A stretch of DNA of 64,000 nucleotides from Parasulfitobacter algicola (GCF_013315265.1 NZ_JABUFE010000009.1:62001-126000); one strand, 5' to 3'. Counted from the first letter of the stretch, positions 9,131 through 17,294 are shown. The notes: generated by a model from the sequence alone, not told the origin. Numbers and translations: made by a program.

Positions 9131-9172
9131 TGATTAAAAAAGTCAGATTGACATATCTGATTGAATTACTCA
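9131..9172 (+). promoter_or_regulatory. Tandem Iron-Rhodo boxes upstream of the hemP-imelysin operon
   Basis: Two copies of TGA-N9-TCA lie 27 bases apart centre to centre: 9131-9145 (TGATTAAAAAAGTCA) and 9158-9172 (TGATTGAATTACTCA). The second extends to a full TCTGA-N9-TCAGA inverted repeat. TGA-N9-TCA is the Iron-Rhodo box read by RirA in rhizobia and predicted for an IscR-type regulator in Rhodobacterales. A TTGACA at 9148-9153 lies between the boxes and could be the -35 element, so a bound regulator would block the promoter when iron is sufficient. Regulator identity and transcription start are inferred. Confidence 0.7.
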
Positions 9173-9247
9173 GATTTGAAATAATATCTAGCCACCCCTT
9201 ACAATACTGGGGAAGCCCGACAATCGTCAGATGAAAGGACTTCCAAG

Positions 9248-9424
9248 TTGAGAGACTCAGTAGATCATTTGAAAGACCAAAATCGTGACCGTTGCGCGCC
9301 GCACCCTGACCAATCCGAAGTGGCCAGTATTTGGCTACAATCAGGATTGCTTGAAGGGTTCAGTATGGAATGGGCCTTTGACCGCTATAGTCGCGGCGGC
9401 ACCGGAAACAGGGGACGCATCTGA
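9248..9424 (+). CDS. Candidate 58-residue leader ORF upstream of hemP
   Basis: A TTG start at 9248 has AAAGGA 8 bases upstream and opens a 58-codon frame that ends in TGATG, sharing its last base with the hemP start at 9424. The product (with SEVASIWLQSGLLEG and FSMEWAFDRYS) has no signal peptide and no recognised family. The stop-start overlap suggests translational coupling to hemP. It could be a real small protein or a regulatory leader peptide. No in-frame ATG exists, which lowers confidence. Confidence 0.45.
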   Translation: MRDSVDHLKDQNRDRCAPHPDQSEVASIWLQSGLLEGFSMEWAFDRYSRGGTGNRGRI

Positions 9425-9591
9425 TGTCATATCATTCCGCCCGAGAGACGCTAAAGCCCGCACCAAACGACTTGCCGACCTATGCTGCAGTGGATCTGAC
9501 GAAGGGTGCAAATCAAGCTCAGATCGTTCTTGGCGATCAAACCTACACTCTGCGGATCACGCGGACTGGCAAGTTGATCCTGACCAAATGA
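9424..9591 (+). CDS. hemP: Hemin uptake protein HemP
   Basis: A 55-residue protein whose second half is the HemP signature: AQIVLGDQTYTLRITRTGKLILTK, read in two pieces as QIVLGDQTYTLRIT and RTGKLILTK at the very C-terminus, as in the family. HemP proteins are small cytoplasmic proteins found with heme and iron uptake genes; in some proteobacteria HemP acts as an activator of heme-uptake genes. The gene overlaps its neighbours at both ends: TGATG with the upstream small ORF and ATGA with the 9588 gene. It lies wholly under a longer open frame in another phase and is easily missed. Confidence 0.9.
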   Translation: MSYHSARETLKPAPNDLPTYAAVDLTKGANQAQIVLGDQTYTLRITRTGKLILTK

Positions 9592-10079
9592 CCAGTGCAC
9601 AGGAAAAACGCGGCGGTGCACCCGTTGGCTTTATCACAGAACTTGACGGGATTGAGGCCGCTTCGGTCATCTATCTTCGGCTCTGGTGTGATGGCCCTGA
9701 TGCGCAGGCGAGCGTTTGGAACGACTTCGCGTCCAGTTTTGGTGCAACTCAGGGACGTAAGGTGCTGAAATCATTTGAGCACATGTGCAATCTTTGTTCC
9801 CAGTACGGGCGCAGACCTTTGATGCGTCATTCGGTGAACTGCAAATGCCTGGGATCTGACGAATCTTGCTTTGCAAATTTCATTGCGACAGCAGTCACGG
9901 GTGATCGGGACGACGCCATGCTAATCGCAACGCTGTTGGTCCGCCCCGATATTGCCCCGCTACTGACATCCCTCGCCACTGATTTCGGTCTTGCGCTGAA
10001 ACGTATGAATCTTCGTGCCCCTAAACACATGGTGGGCGAAGAACCATCACTCCACTCTCAACCAACAATTCTTCACTGA
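9588..10079 (+). CDS. Conserved Cys-rich protein linked to hemP
   Basis: A 163-residue protein starting at an ATG that overlaps the hemP stop (ATGA). The same frame is open upstream to 9285, but those codons lie over hemP and the leader ORF in another phase and look non-coding. The middle carries a tight Cys set: C67-X2-C70, then C85-X-C87 and C94, within HMCNLCSQYGRRPLMRH and CKCLGSDESCF. This could bind a metal or cluster. The C-terminal half is helical (DAMLIATLLVRPD, FGLALKRM). There is no signal peptide. I recall similar proteins beside hemP in Rhodobacterales but no assigned function. Coupling to hemP and the iron boxes suggests a role in iron or heme handling. Confidence 0.75.
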   Translation: MTSAQEKRGGAPVGFITELDGIEAASVIYLRLWCDGPDAQASVWNDFASSFGATQGRKVLKSFEHMCNLCSQYGRRPLMRHSVNCKCLGSDESCFANFIATAVTGDRDDAMLIATLLVRPDIAPLLTSLATDFGLALKRMNLRAPKHMVGEEPSLHSQPTILH

Positions 10080-10090
10080 CAGGACCATTA

Positions 10091-11353
10091 ATGAAACACG
10101 CTTTTCTTTCCTCCACGGCACTGATCGTAGCCTTCGCCACGCCCGTCCTTGCAGTTGATAAGACAGAGGTGCTGGACACTTATGCTGATATCGCAGCCGC
10201 CAAGTATGAGGATAGCCTGACGACTGCGCAAACGCTTCAAACGGCTGTAAATGCGTTGGTCGCCGATCCATCGGCAGAAGCACTGCAAAATGCAAAAGAT
10301 GCCTGGTTGGCGGCGCGTGTGCCTTACCAACAGACCGAAGTGTTCCGCTTCGGCAATGCCATTGTCGATGATTGGGAAGGCAAAGTGAACGCCTGGCCGT
10401 TGGATGAGGGTCTGATCGACTACGTCGATGCGTCCTATGGTGGACCATCTGACGAGAATGAATTTGCAGCATTGAACGTTATCGCCAATGCAACGTTCCC
10501 CCTGTCTGGGACAGAGATCGATGCGATGGAAATCACGCCTGACCTGTTGGAAAACACGCTGCAAGAGGCCGATGGTGTCGAAGCCAACGTCGCCACGGGC
10601 TATCATGCGATCGAGTTTCTGCTCTGGGGTCAAGATCTGAACGGTCACGAGACAGGTGCAGGCCAGCGGCCTTGGACCGATTATGCAGCAGGTGACGACT
10701 GCACCAACGGCAACTGCGACCGTCGTGGCGAATACCTGACCGCTGCAACCAACCTGCTCGTTTCTGATCTGGAATGGATGATGGCACAGTGGGCTGACGA
10801 TGGTGCTGCACGTGCCGAAGTAATGTCGAACGCCGATGCGGGCCTGGCCGCCATGCTCACCGGCATGGGATCATTGTCTTATGGTGAAACGGCGGGGGAA
10901 CGGATGCGCCTTGGCGTCATGTTAAACGACCCCGAAGAAGAGCATTCCTGTTTTGCGGACAACACTCACAACGATCACTACTACAATGGCATTGGTATCC
11001 AGAACGTTTACCTGGGCGAATACATCCGCGTGGATGGATCACTGGTGAAGGGGCCGTCATTGTCCGACTTAGTGACCGAAACCGACGCGACCTTGGATGC
11101 TGAAATGCAAGGCAAGCTAAGCGATGCCGTGATGGCCTTGGGTCGCATCAAGACAACCGCCGAAGCTGGTTTTGCCTACGACCAGATGCTGGAACGCGGC
11201 AATGACGCAGGCGAGGCCCTGATCATGGGCGGCGTGAACGGGTTGATCGATCAAACACGATCCATTGAGCGGGTGATCGCGGCCTTGGGCGTGGACGGGG
11301 TTGGGATCGAAGGGTCGGACAGCCTCGACGATCCAGATGCTGTGTTCCAATAA
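10091..11353 (+). CDS. Imelysin-family periplasmic iron-regulated protein
   Basis: A 420-residue exported protein: residues 1-21 are a signal peptide ending in VLA. The imelysin (peptidase M75-like) fold is indicated by a four-helix layout, AWLAARVPYQQTEVFRFG and the family GxHxxE motif as GYHAIE at residues 170-175, followed by FLLWGQD. Imelysins (IrpA, EfeO-type) sit in the periplasm or outer membrane and take part in iron uptake; protease activity is doubtful. The gene begins 11 bases after the Cys-rich gene and is followed by bfd, so it belongs to the iron-box operon. It is the larger of two imelysins here and keeps the histidine of the motif. Confidence 0.92.
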   Translation: MKHAFLSSTALIVAFATPVLAVDKTEVLDTYADIAAAKYEDSLTTAQTLQTAVNALVADPSAEALQNAKDAWLAARVPYQQTEVFRFGNAIVDDWEGKVNAWPLDEGLIDYVDASYGGPSDENEFAALNVIANATFPLSGTEIDAMEITPDLLENTLQEADGVEANVATGYHAIEFLLWGQDLNGHETGAGQRPWTDYAAGDDCTNGNCDRRGEYLTAATNLLVSDLEWMMAQWADDGAARAEVMSNADAGLAAMLTGMGSLSYGETAGERMRLGVMLNDPEEEHSCFADNTHNDHYYNGIGIQNVYLGEYIRVDGSLVKGPSLSDLVTETDATLDAEMQGKLSDAVMALGRIKTTAEAGFAYDQMLERGNDAGEALIMGGVNGLIDQTRSIERVIAALGVDGVGIEGSDSLDDPDAVFQ

Positions 11354-11374
11354 GCCCAAACAGGTCTTGCCATC

Positions 11375-11641
11375 ATGATCATTTGTCATTGTCAGAATAT
11401 TAGCGACCACGACATCAACGCAGCCGTCGACTGGATGCGTGCGTCGGATGACAAGACCATCATCACACCTGGAAAGGTGTACCGCGCACTTGGTAAAGCA
11501 GCGGAATGCGGCGGCTGTATGCCACTGTTCCTGTCCACCATGCGCACCAACGACAACCATAAAGTCCCCATGCAATTGCGGAATTTGAAAACCGCAACCA
11601 CACAGGAAGAACCACATGAACGGCGACAAGAAAGTAATTGA
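11375..11641 (+). CDS. bfd: Bacterioferritin-associated ferredoxin
   Basis: An 88-residue protein with the Bfd [2Fe-2S] ligand pattern C4-X-C6 and C45-X2-C48 (ICHC and ECGGC). Bfd docks on bacterioferritin and passes electrons to release stored Fe(III). The C-terminal 30 or so residues run past the domain and overlap the start of bfr by 26 bases, so the two genes are probably coupled. It lies 21 bases after the imelysin stop. Pairing with bfr and iron boxes upstream fits its known role. Confidence 0.93.
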   Translation: MIICHCQNISDHDINAAVDWMRASDDKTIITPGKVYRALGKAAECGGCMPLFLSTMRTNDNHKVPMQLRNLKTATTQEEPHERRQESN

Positions 11642-12101
11642 ATACCTGAACGATGCCCTGCGTAGCGAGTTGACAGCGGTGAGCCAATACTGGCTGCACT
11701 ACCGTATGCAGGAAGACTGGGGTCTTGGTCATATGGCCAAGAAATCCCGTGAAGAAAGCATCGAAGAGATGAACCATGCTGACAAGATCATCGCCCGCAT
11801 CCTGTTTTTGGGCGGGCATCCGAACTTGCAAAAACTGGACCCGCTGCGGATCGGCCAGACCCCCAAGGAAACCTTGGAATGCGATCTGGCCGCAGAGCAT
11901 GGTGCCCGGGACTTATATATGGACGCCCGCAAGCACTGTGAGGCCGTGGGTGATTTTGTCACCAAGAATATCTTTGAGGAATTGTTGACCGATGAAGAAG
12001 GTCATATCGATTTTCTTGAGACACAACTCGACCTTGTGGCCAAACTCGGTGAAGAAAAATATGCGCAGCTCAATGCATCGAAAATGGATGAAGCCGAGTA
12101 A
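11616..12101 (+). CDS. bfr: Bacterioferritin
   Basis: A 161-residue four-helix ferritin of normal length. Ferroxidase ligands E18, E51 and H54 are in place, and M52 is the residue that binds heme between two subunits. Later family ligands are present in the AAEHG and DEEGHIDF segments. It forms a 24-subunit cytoplasmic shell that stores iron. The start at 11616 lies within the end of bfd, preceded by GGAAGAACCAC. Its 3' end overlaps the next gene by 14 bases. Confidence 0.95.
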   Translation: MNGDKKVIEYLNDALRSELTAVSQYWLHYRMQEDWGLGHMAKKSREESIEEMNHADKIIARILFLGGHPNLQKLDPLRIGQTPKETLECDLAAEHGARDLYMDARKHCEAVGDFVTKNIFEELLTDEEGHIDFLETQLDLVAKLGEEKYAQLNASKMDEAE

Positions 12102-13626
12102 TCTGCTGCTTGTAGTGTTGGCCACCAGCACGATAGCAACGGCTGAAACACCCGCCGAGGGGCCTTTTTGGCAGCTCGGCGATCCACATTTAAATAAAGT
12201 TCCCCGCACTGTTGAGGAAACCACACGGATTGCAGCGGTTACCGCCATTACGAGCGATTTCAGTGCACCTCATCAGTTTGAAGATAAACCTGGCGGTGCA
12301 GCAACCGTACGGGCCATGACGAATGCCAATGCGTTTTCCCAACCCTCGGGCAATATCACGTTCGAAGACCAGTTAGACTTCAGGGTTGGCAACGGGCTGT
12401 TCCGAAAACTCTGGGTGTCATCGCCTGCGTCGACTTTAGCGTCAGACGGGCTTGGGCCGCTGTTCAATGCGCGATCCTGCCAACGATGCCACATCAAAGA
12501 TGGGCGGGGCCATCCGCCTGAGAATTCTGATGATAATGCTACTTCTATGTTCCTTCGCGTATCGATCCCCGGACCAGCCGACGCAGCCATTGCTGAGATC
12601 AAAGACTATATTGCCACGCTTCCCGACCCAAATTACGGAGCACAGATGCAGGAATTCGCCGTGCAGGGCCACGCATCTGAATACCGCCTCGATATCACAT
12701 ATGACGAAGAGATCGTGACGCTTGTCGATGGCACGCAGGTTTCGCTTCGCCACCCCACCTACAACGCGGCTGACCTTGGCTATGGTCCGCTGCACCCAGA
12801 TGCTATGCTCTCCCCTCGGGTTGCCCCACAAATGATCGGGCTTGGCCTGCTTGAGGCGATCCCTGCCGCTGATATTCTGGCGAATGCCGACCCAGATGAC
12901 CTGAACGATGATGGCATTTCTGGTCGTCCGAATGTGGTTTGGTCCGTTGAGTATGACCAACCGATGCTAGGACGTTTTGGCCTGAAGGCGGGCAGCCCGA
13001 CCATCATGGAACAATCAGCAGCAGCCTTTGCGGGCGACATCGGAATTTCCAGCCCGCTCTTCCCAGCAGGTTCGGGTGAGTGCACAGCGGCCCAGACTCA
13101 GTGCCAAGACGCCATTCACGGGGATGGCGATGATCGTGGTACAGAAATCGACGCCGAAGGCATGGAGCTTGTGACATTCTACAGCCGTAACTTGGCCGTT
13201 CCTGCAAGGCGAGGTGCGGATGATCCGGAAGTGCTGCGCGGCAAAGAAGTTTTCTACAACACCGGCTGCACATCGTGTCACACGCCCAGCTTCGTCACCC
13301 ACCGGCTTGAAGATCAACCTGAGCAAAGCTTCCAGCTCATCTGGCCCTATACCGACATGCTGCTGCACGACATGGGACCCGCACTGGCCGACAACCGCCC
13401 CGAAGCACGGGCAACAGGTCAAGAATGGCGTACCCCACCGCTTTGGGGCATTGGTCTGACCGAACAGGTAAGCGGCCACACCTATTTCCTGCACGACGGG
13501 CGCGCTCGTTCGCTATTGGAGGCCGTGCTGTGGCATGGCGGCGAGGCGCAAACGCAACGCGATGCTGTAACAGAAATGACGACAACAGACCGCGATGCAT
13601 TGATAAGATTCTTGGAGAGCCTATGA
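12088..13626 (+). CDS. Di-heme oxidoreductase family protein (DUF1111)
   Basis: A 512-residue periplasmic protein. The start was set at 12088 because [12 protein letters not shown] gives a clean signal peptide; the open frame upstream overlaps bfr. Two c-type heme sites are visible: C131-Q-R-C-H135 and C394-T-S-C-H398, as in the DUF1111 family of CcpA/MauG-like putative di-heme proteins. [10 protein letters not shown] segment and the [10 protein letters not shown] end are also family-like. Members commonly travel with imelysins in iron loci; the substrate is unknown, and oxidation or reduction of iron is a natural guess. It overlaps bfr by 14 bases and the next imelysin by 4 (ATGA). Confidence 0.88.
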   Translation: MKPSNLLLVVLATSTIATAETPAEGPFWQLGDPHLNKVPRTVEETTRIAAVTAITSDFSAPHQFEDKPGGAATVRAMTNANAFSQPSGNITFEDQLDFRVGNGLFRKLWVSSPASTLASDGLGPLFNARSCQRCHIKDGRGHPPENSDDNATSMFLRVSIPGPADAAIAEIKDYIATLPDPNYGAQMQEFAVQGHASEYRLDITYDEEIVTLVDGTQVSLRHPTYNAADLGYGPLHPDAMLSPRVAPQMIGLGLLEAIPAADILANADPDDLNDDGISGRPNVVWSVEYDQPMLGRFGLKAGSPTIMEQSAAAFAGDIGISSPLFPAGSGECTAAQTQCQDAIHGDGDDRGTEIDAEGMELVTFYSRNLAVPARRGADDPEVLRGKEVFYNTGCTSCHTPSFVTHRLEDQPEQSFQLIWPYTDMLLHDMGPALADNRPEARATGQEWRTPPLWGIGLTEQVSGHTYFLHDGRARSLLEAVLWHGGEAQTQRDAVTEMTTTDRDALIRFLESL

Positions 13627-14633
13627 AGAGATTTCTTCTGACCGCCGTGCTGGCAGCGACACCCATCACTGCAAACGCCCAAACGGCAACCATCGATGAC
13701 ATCGTAAACGCGCACATCCTGCCAAGATTTCAAACACTGGCGGAAACCTCTGCGCATCTGGCAACAACCGCACGGAACGACTGTTCGATCACATCGCAAA
13801 CATTGCAGGCGGCATATAGCGACGCCTTCGATGCATGGGTCAGTGCCAGCCATCTGCGCTTTGGTCCGACCGAGGTGGACGACCGTGCATTCGCATTGGC
13901 GTTTTGGCCCGATAGTCGTGGCGCAACACCGCGCACACTCGCCAAACTGCTCACGGACCAAGACCCTGTTATCGCATCCGCCGAAGACTACGCCCAAGTC
14001 TCCATCGCGGCCCGTGGCTTCTACGCTATGGAGTTTTTGCTTTATGATGAAGCGTTGAGCAACATAGGCGACGCGGACGACCACTGTACGTTAATCCAGA
14101 CCGTCACCACAGATATCGCCACAACCAGTGCGGCCATATTGGACGACTGGAAGACGGACTACGCGGCACGGCTATCAAGCCCAGATGCGAGTGGCACCTA
14201 TCGATCCGAAGAAGAAGTACTGCAAGAATTGTTCAAGACCCTTGCAACGGGCCTACAGTTTACTTCTGAAACACGTCTGGGCCGCCCGCTTGGCACGTTC
14301 GACCGCCCTCATCCCACAAGGGCGGAAGGATGGCGATCTGGTCGCTCGGCACGTCACGTCGGTCTGAGCCTTGCAGCACTAAATGATTTAGCACTCCGTC
14401 TATCCAACGACGATCTCGACATATCAGAGCGCATCGAGACCAGCTTTGAACGCTCCATTGCGCTTCTTGCTGAATTGAACGACCCAATCTTTACTGGTGT
14501 GGCTGCACCTCAGAGCCGCCTCAAAGTTGAAGTTCTTCGACAATCCATCGACAGCATCCGCGCACTCGTTCGTGATGAGTTAGGGCCGACCCTTGGTGTT
14601 GCGGCTGGATTCAACTCTTTGGACGGTGATTGA
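13623..14633 (+). CDS. Second imelysin-family protein, variant motif
   Basis: A 336-residue exported protein with a signal peptide at residues 1-20 (ending NAQ). The imelysin fold is shown by AAYSDAFDAWVSASHLRFGP and by GFYAME at residues 132-137, the position of the usual GxHxxE motif; the histidine is replaced by tyrosine. It starts inside the stop of the DUF1111 gene (ATGA). A periplasmic imelysin placed directly after a di-heme protein and before a DUF1513 gene is a recurrent layout in marine alpha- and gammaproteobacteria. The loss of the histidine suggests a role different from the first imelysin, perhaps a partner or scaffold. Confidence 0.85.
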   Translation: MKRFLLTAVLAATPITANAQTATIDDIVNAHILPRFQTLAETSAHLATTARNDCSITSQTLQAAYSDAFDAWVSASHLRFGPTEVDDRAFALAFWPDSRGATPRTLAKLLTDQDPVIASAEDYAQVSIAARGFYAMEFLLYDEALSNIGDADDHCTLIQTVTTDIATTSAAILDDWKTDYAARLSSPDASGTYRSEEEVLQELFKTLATGLQFTSETRLGRPLGTFDRPHPTRAEGWRSGRSARHVGLSLAALNDLALRLSNDDLDISERIETSFERSIALLAELNDPIFTGVAAPQSRLKVEVLRQSIDSIRALVRDELGPTLGVAAGFNSLDGD

Positions 14634-14634
14634 T

Positions 14635-15720
14635 ATGGCACGTACTGGACGACGCCAATTCCTCGGTGGCTTATTAGCAGCGGGGCTGATCCCGAAACCA
14701 ACTTGGGCCGATGTAGGTTCACCCGTCTTTTTATCTGCTGCTGCAACCCCAGATGGATCATACGTTCTGTGCGGCATTGATGCAGCGTTAGATGTGCGGT
14801 TTCAGATACCGCTGCCGACACGAGGCCATGCAGCAGCGGCCCATCCATCACAGCCTGAAGCTGTGGCCTTTGCTCGTCGCCCAGGCACATTTGCCATCAT
14901 CATCGACTGCATAACTGGTGTTGAGAAAGCGAGAATCGATTCTCCCATGGGTCGTCATTTTTACGGACACGGAACGTTCTCGTCAGACGGAAGCCTGCTC
15001 TTCACAACAGAGAACGACTATGAGGCTGGTCGTGGTCTGATTGGCGTCTGGGACGCTCAGAATGGCTTTGCACGCATCGATGAGTGGGACAGCGGTGGTG
15101 TCGGCCCACATGACATCAAACGGCTTCCAGGAACTGACATGCTCGTCGTTGCCAACGGCGGCATTTATACTCACCCAGAAACGGGTCGCACGAAGCTGAA
15201 CATCCCTACGATGGCACCAAACCTTGCCTATATCGAAGATGGGACGGTGGCCGAGATCGCTTCACTTCCTGCAGACATGCATAAGAACTCTATCCGACAT
15301 TTGGCCGTTGGTCCTGAGGGGCAAGTCGCATTCGGGATGCAGTGGCAAGGCGATGGTCCCGTCGCCACACTGGTCGGCATCCATCAGATGGGACAACCAG
15401 TGCGGCTTATGACTGCCAATGCAAATGATTTACGTGCCATGCAAGGGTACGTTGGCAGTATCGTTTTGTCATCAGATGGCCACACGATTGCAGTAACTTC
15501 TCCTCGAGGCGGCTTCGTGCAAGAGTATAGTGTTGGCGTTGGCGCTCTCTCCAAATCCTCAGCAATACCCGATGTATGTGGAGCCGCAGTCCTTGGACAA
15601 AGCATCTTCGTAAGTGCTGGTACTGGAGAGATTGGACCGCTCAATACTGGTGGCCCAACCCTACAGCGTCAAATGAATGTGCAGTGGGACAACCACCTGA
15701 TACCGATCTCCACGGCTTGA
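14635..15720 (+). CDS. Tat-exported DUF1513 beta-propeller protein
   Basis: A 361-residue protein starting with a twin-arginine signal (RTGRRQFLGGLLAAG). The rest has the repeating beta-propeller look of DUF1513: HGTFSSDGSLLFTTEND, GVWDAQNG, DWDSGGVGPHDIK-like strands and HLAVGPEGQVAFGMQW. Tat export suggests folding or cofactor loading before transport to the periplasm. The start is one base after the stop of the second imelysin. DUF1513 proteins are regular neighbours of imelysin and DUF1111 genes; the molecular role is unknown. It is the last gene of the iron operon, followed at once by IS debris. Confidence 0.87.
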   Translation: MARTGRRQFLGGLLAAGLIPKPTWADVGSPVFLSAAATPDGSYVLCGIDAALDVRFQIPLPTRGHAAAAHPSQPEAVAFARRPGTFAIIIDCITGVEKARIDSPMGRHFYGHGTFSSDGSLLFTTENDYEAGRGLIGVWDAQNGFARIDEWDSGGVGPHDIKRLPGTDMLVVANGGIYTHPETGRTKLNIPTMAPNLAYIEDGTVAEIASLPADMHKNSIRHLAVGPEGQVAFGMQWQGDGPVATLVGIHQMGQPVRLMTANANDLRAMQGYVGSIVLSSDGHTIAVTSPRGGFVQEYSVGVGALSKSSAIPDVCGAAVLGQSIFVSAGTGEIGPLNTGGPTLQRQMNVQWDNHLIPISTA

Positions 15721-15743
15721 ACGTATTCCAGTAAGCCCAACCA

Positions 15744-16219
15744 AAAACGCGCTGGTAACATCAGTTATGTTTGGACCTGTAAAGGCTGGCTCTATCTTGT
15801 CGCCATCCTCGATCTGCATTCCAGGCGTGTCATCGGCTGAGCGGTGAGCAACCGGATGAAACGCGACCCGGCCATCAAAGCGCTGAATATGGCCATTACC
15901 TTCCGGGCAGTACCGAAGGGCTGTATGCATCATACAGACCGTGGTAGCCAATATTGTTCTCACGACTATCAAAAGATCCTGGGCCAGCACGGGTTCAAGG
16001 TATCGATGAGTGGAAAGGGAAACTGCTACGGCAACGCCGCTATCGAAACGTTCATCAAAAACTATCAAGACCGAACTGATCTGGCGCAGGTCTTGGGAAA
16101 CACTCAGGCAAGCCGAGATAGCGATCTTCGAATACATCAACGGCTTCTACAATCCGCGCCGACGACACTCAGCACTGGACTGGAAAAGCCCCGTCGCATT
16201 CGAACGGAAGGTGGCTTAA
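15744..16219 (+). mobile_element. Decayed IS3-family transposase (orfB 3' part)
   Basis: The reading NISYVWT ... [18 protein letters not shown] is the integrase core of an IS3-type OrfB. A TGA at 15838-15840 replaces the Trp of IGWAVSNRMKR. The catalytic HHTDRGSQY and KGNCYGNAAIETF segments follow. An extra A in the run at 16057-16061 then shifts the frame; the end continues in another phase as FEYINGFYNPRRRHSALDW up to a TAA at 16217-16219. The 5' half of orfB and all of orfA are missing. No terminal inverted repeats could be identified. It is a dead copy at the end of the iron locus. Confidence 0.88.
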
Positions 16220-16258
16220 ACGAACACTCGGGACAGCACAAAAACGTGACAGGTCAAG

Positions 16259-16311
16259 TTTGTACAAAAATTTACGTACAAAACCCGTGTACAAATTATA
16301 CAAAACTGCGC
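16259..16311 (+). repeat. GTACAAAA-rich repeat, copy 1
   Basis: A 53-base stretch holding four spaced TACAAA units (three preceded by G) with a period near 13 bases and ending ACTGCGC. It matches the copy at 48378-48429 at 47 of 53 aligned positions in the same orientation. The first unit contains the palindrome TTTGTACAAA. It lies between the IS3 remnant and the end of the ornithine cyclodeaminase-family gene, not inside any gene. Confidence 0.75.
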
Positions 16312-16343
16312 GACTGTGGGTGCATCGGCCAGTTTGTGCAACG

Positions 16344-16367
16344 CAAAGTGGGTACGTACCTACCCAC
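16344..16367 (-). terminator. Possible weak terminator of the fghA operon
   Basis: Read on the minus strand, GTGGGT and ACCCAC pair around an 8-base loop, followed by TTT only. It lies 16 bases past the stop of the last operon gene. The short T run makes it doubtful. Confidence 0.3.
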
Positions 16368-16382
16368 CGTACGCAGATCAGT

Positions 16383-17294
16383 TTATCGATTGCGCCAGAC
16401 ATCCAGAATATAACGGCTAACCATCAAATCCAAATGCGCCCCTCCGCCATTTTTAAACAGCGTAATTTCATCATTGGACTGGCGTTGAAAATTGCTAAGG
16501 TCATAGTAATCTGCTACCACATCTGCCCGCGCAATTGCCCCGCTTTGCAGTGGTGTTTTCAGCTCTCCGATGTGGTCGATTGTTGTAGCAAAGCTATCTA
16601 CGAAAACGCGCGATTTTTGCAAGGCCTCATCATCTGCCTCGCGCATGTCAGCGCGGTAAGCGCCAATTAAATCAATGTGTTGGCCAGGTTTCAGCCACGC
16701 ACCCTTGATCAATGGCTCTGTCGACATAGTGGCTGAGGTTATGATGTCAGCATCCATCACCGCCGTCTCAAGATCAGGTATATAACTGACCTTGTCATAG
16801 GACCTTACCAATGCTTTTGCCCCTTCTGGCGTTCGATTCCAGATTGTAAAATTCGCATCCGGAAAGGCAGCTCCATAAGCCTCGCGCAGACTGCGCCCAA
16901 CTGTGCCCGCGCCAATGATCAAAATTGTCTTTGCATCCGGCCGCGCCAATCGTTTGGCTGCCAGTAAACTGTCACCAGCCGTTTTCCATTTCGTGACAAG
17001 ATGAAAGTCGATCAGTGCCTCTAACTCACCGATTTTATTGGAAAATAAGCTGACAACACCGTTGACCATCCGCTTGCCAAGCTGCGTATTTCCAGGAAAA
17101 ATCGTGGCTGTTTTTACAGCCAACCCCATCCCATCAATCCATGCCGACCGCGACAAAAGCGTATCTGGATCGCGATACAAAAATGTGTCCCCAACCTCGG
17201 CCTTTGGCAAATCATGGCCTGCGGCAATAGCATCCGTCAGATCATGCCAATCCAGCAAGTCCCCCGCGGCAATCGGAACAATCTCAATCGTCAT
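16383..17294 (-). CDS. Ornithine cyclodeaminase / mu-crystallin family protein
   Basis: A 303-residue NAD(P)-binding protein. The family signature is seen in LAVKTATIFPGN (residues 58-69, with the substrate-contact Lys61), TKWKTAGDSLLAAK (101-114) and the nucleotide loop GAGTVGRSL (128-136). Members catalyse ornithine to proline, or reduce small imines or imino acids; the family name does not fix the substrate. It is the last gene of a four-gene minus-strand operon in which each junction overlaps by 4 bases. Its partners (FghA, DUF188, HAD) do not point to one pathway. Confidence 0.88.
   Translation of the reverse strand: MTIEIVPIAAGDLLDWHDLTDAIAAGHDLPKAEVGDTFLYRDPDTLLSRSAWIDGMGLAVKTATIFPGNTQLGKRMVNGVVSLFSNKIGELEALIDFHLVTKWKTAGDSLLAAKRLARPDAKTILIIGAGTVGRSLREAYGAAFPDANFTIWNRTPEGAKALVRSYDKVSYIPDLETAVMDADIITSATMSTEPLIKGAWLKPGQHIDLIGAYRADMREADDEALQKSRVFVDSFATTIDHIGELKTPLQSGAIARADVVADYYDLSNFQRQSNDEITLFKNGGGAHLDLMVSRYILDVWRNR

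Noticed and set aside
9285-9587. N-terminal part of a long open frame ahead of the Cys-rich gene
   Set aside because: It lies over hemP and the leader ORF in another phase, has no ribosome site and no family features; the ATG at 9588 overlapping the hemP stop is the better start.
16259-16311. Idea that the GTACAAAA repeats are plasmid-type iterons or an origin
   Set aside because: Only four short units per copy, no rep gene nearby, and copies sit 32 kb apart among chromosomal genes.
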